This document shows, one piece after another, positions 6,226-6,278 of a stretch of 6,278 bases of DNA. The stretch covers positions 1 to 6,278 of the forward strand of contig JABDJR010000439.1 of assembly GCA_013003415.1 (NCBI GenBank), written 5' to 3'. Positions within the stretch are counted from its first letter, which is position 1; every line of letters begins with the position of its first letter. The notes under the pieces are model-generated. The model was not told the DNA's origin. It did no database searches and worked only from the letters and a program-made list of their open reading frames with translations. The translations under genes were made by a program, and so were the position numbers. The DNA comes from Candidatus Eiseniibacteriota bacterium (GTDB lineage: Bacteria; Eisenbacteria; RBG-16-71-46; JABDJR01).

Positions 6226-6256
6226 GGTCAGGGGGTCTGTTAGTGACCGAACCCCC
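6226..6256 (-). terminator. Terminator-like hairpin, minus-strand orientation
   Basis: On the minus strand GGTCA (6248-6244) can pair with TGACC (6230-6226), immediately followed by five T (6225-6221). An overlapping alternative pairs GGGGGT (6256-6251 complement) with ACCCCC (6236-6231 complement), leaving the T run five nt further on. This would suit the end of a gene converging from beyond 6278. The stem next to the T run is only five bp with a 13-nt loop, so it is a weak call; on the plus strand no T run follows. Confidence 0.3.
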
Positions 6257-6278
6257 AAAGATTTGCTTGTCTGTGTGT

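Overview
The window carries four protein-coding genes in two divergent transcription units. Three genes on the minus strand (positions 3234 down to 1, the last one cut by the window edge) form a tight operon: a serine palmitoyltransferase-type alpha-oxoamine synthase, a tandem-GNAT acyltransferase of the kind assigned as bacterial ceramide synthase, and an extended short-chain dehydrogenase/reductase of the CerR (ceramide reductase) type. Their order matches the proposed bacterial order of reactions: serine + acyl thioester to 3-ketosphinganine, N-acylation to keto-ceramide, then reduction to dihydroceramide. On the plus strand, 3897-6008 encodes a single-chain (alpha-beta fused) thiamine-diphosphate E1 of a 2-oxoacid dehydrogenase complex, with beta-half motifs closer to branched-chain 2-oxoacid / acetoin-type enzymes than to classical pyruvate dehydrogenase.

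Between the two units lies a gap of about 660 bases (3235-3896) with no convincing gene. It holds a weak candidate promoter for the operon, several repeated GGACCG/CGGTCC words, a short unrecognised 48-codon ORF, a possible extended -10 element with a downstream T tract, and an inverted repeat just ahead of the E1 start. After the E1 gene, positions 6050-6206 hold a striking nested inverted repeat: two 33-base arms that are each themselves palindromic, an inner 10-bp stem and a small central hairpin. A second, terminator-like hairpin follows at 6226-6256.

The organism looks like a Gram-negative bacterium of moderate GC that makes sphingolipids. Fused E1 enzymes of this kind together with spt/bCerS/CerR homologues are known from several such phyla (for example Bacteroidota, Acidobacteriota and delta-proteobacteria-like lineages); the window alone does not let me name the phylum. 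No ribosomal RNA, tRNA, CRISPR array, transposase or phage gene was seen. The most interesting items are the compact ceramide operon and the unexplained nested palindromic element downstream of the E1 gene.
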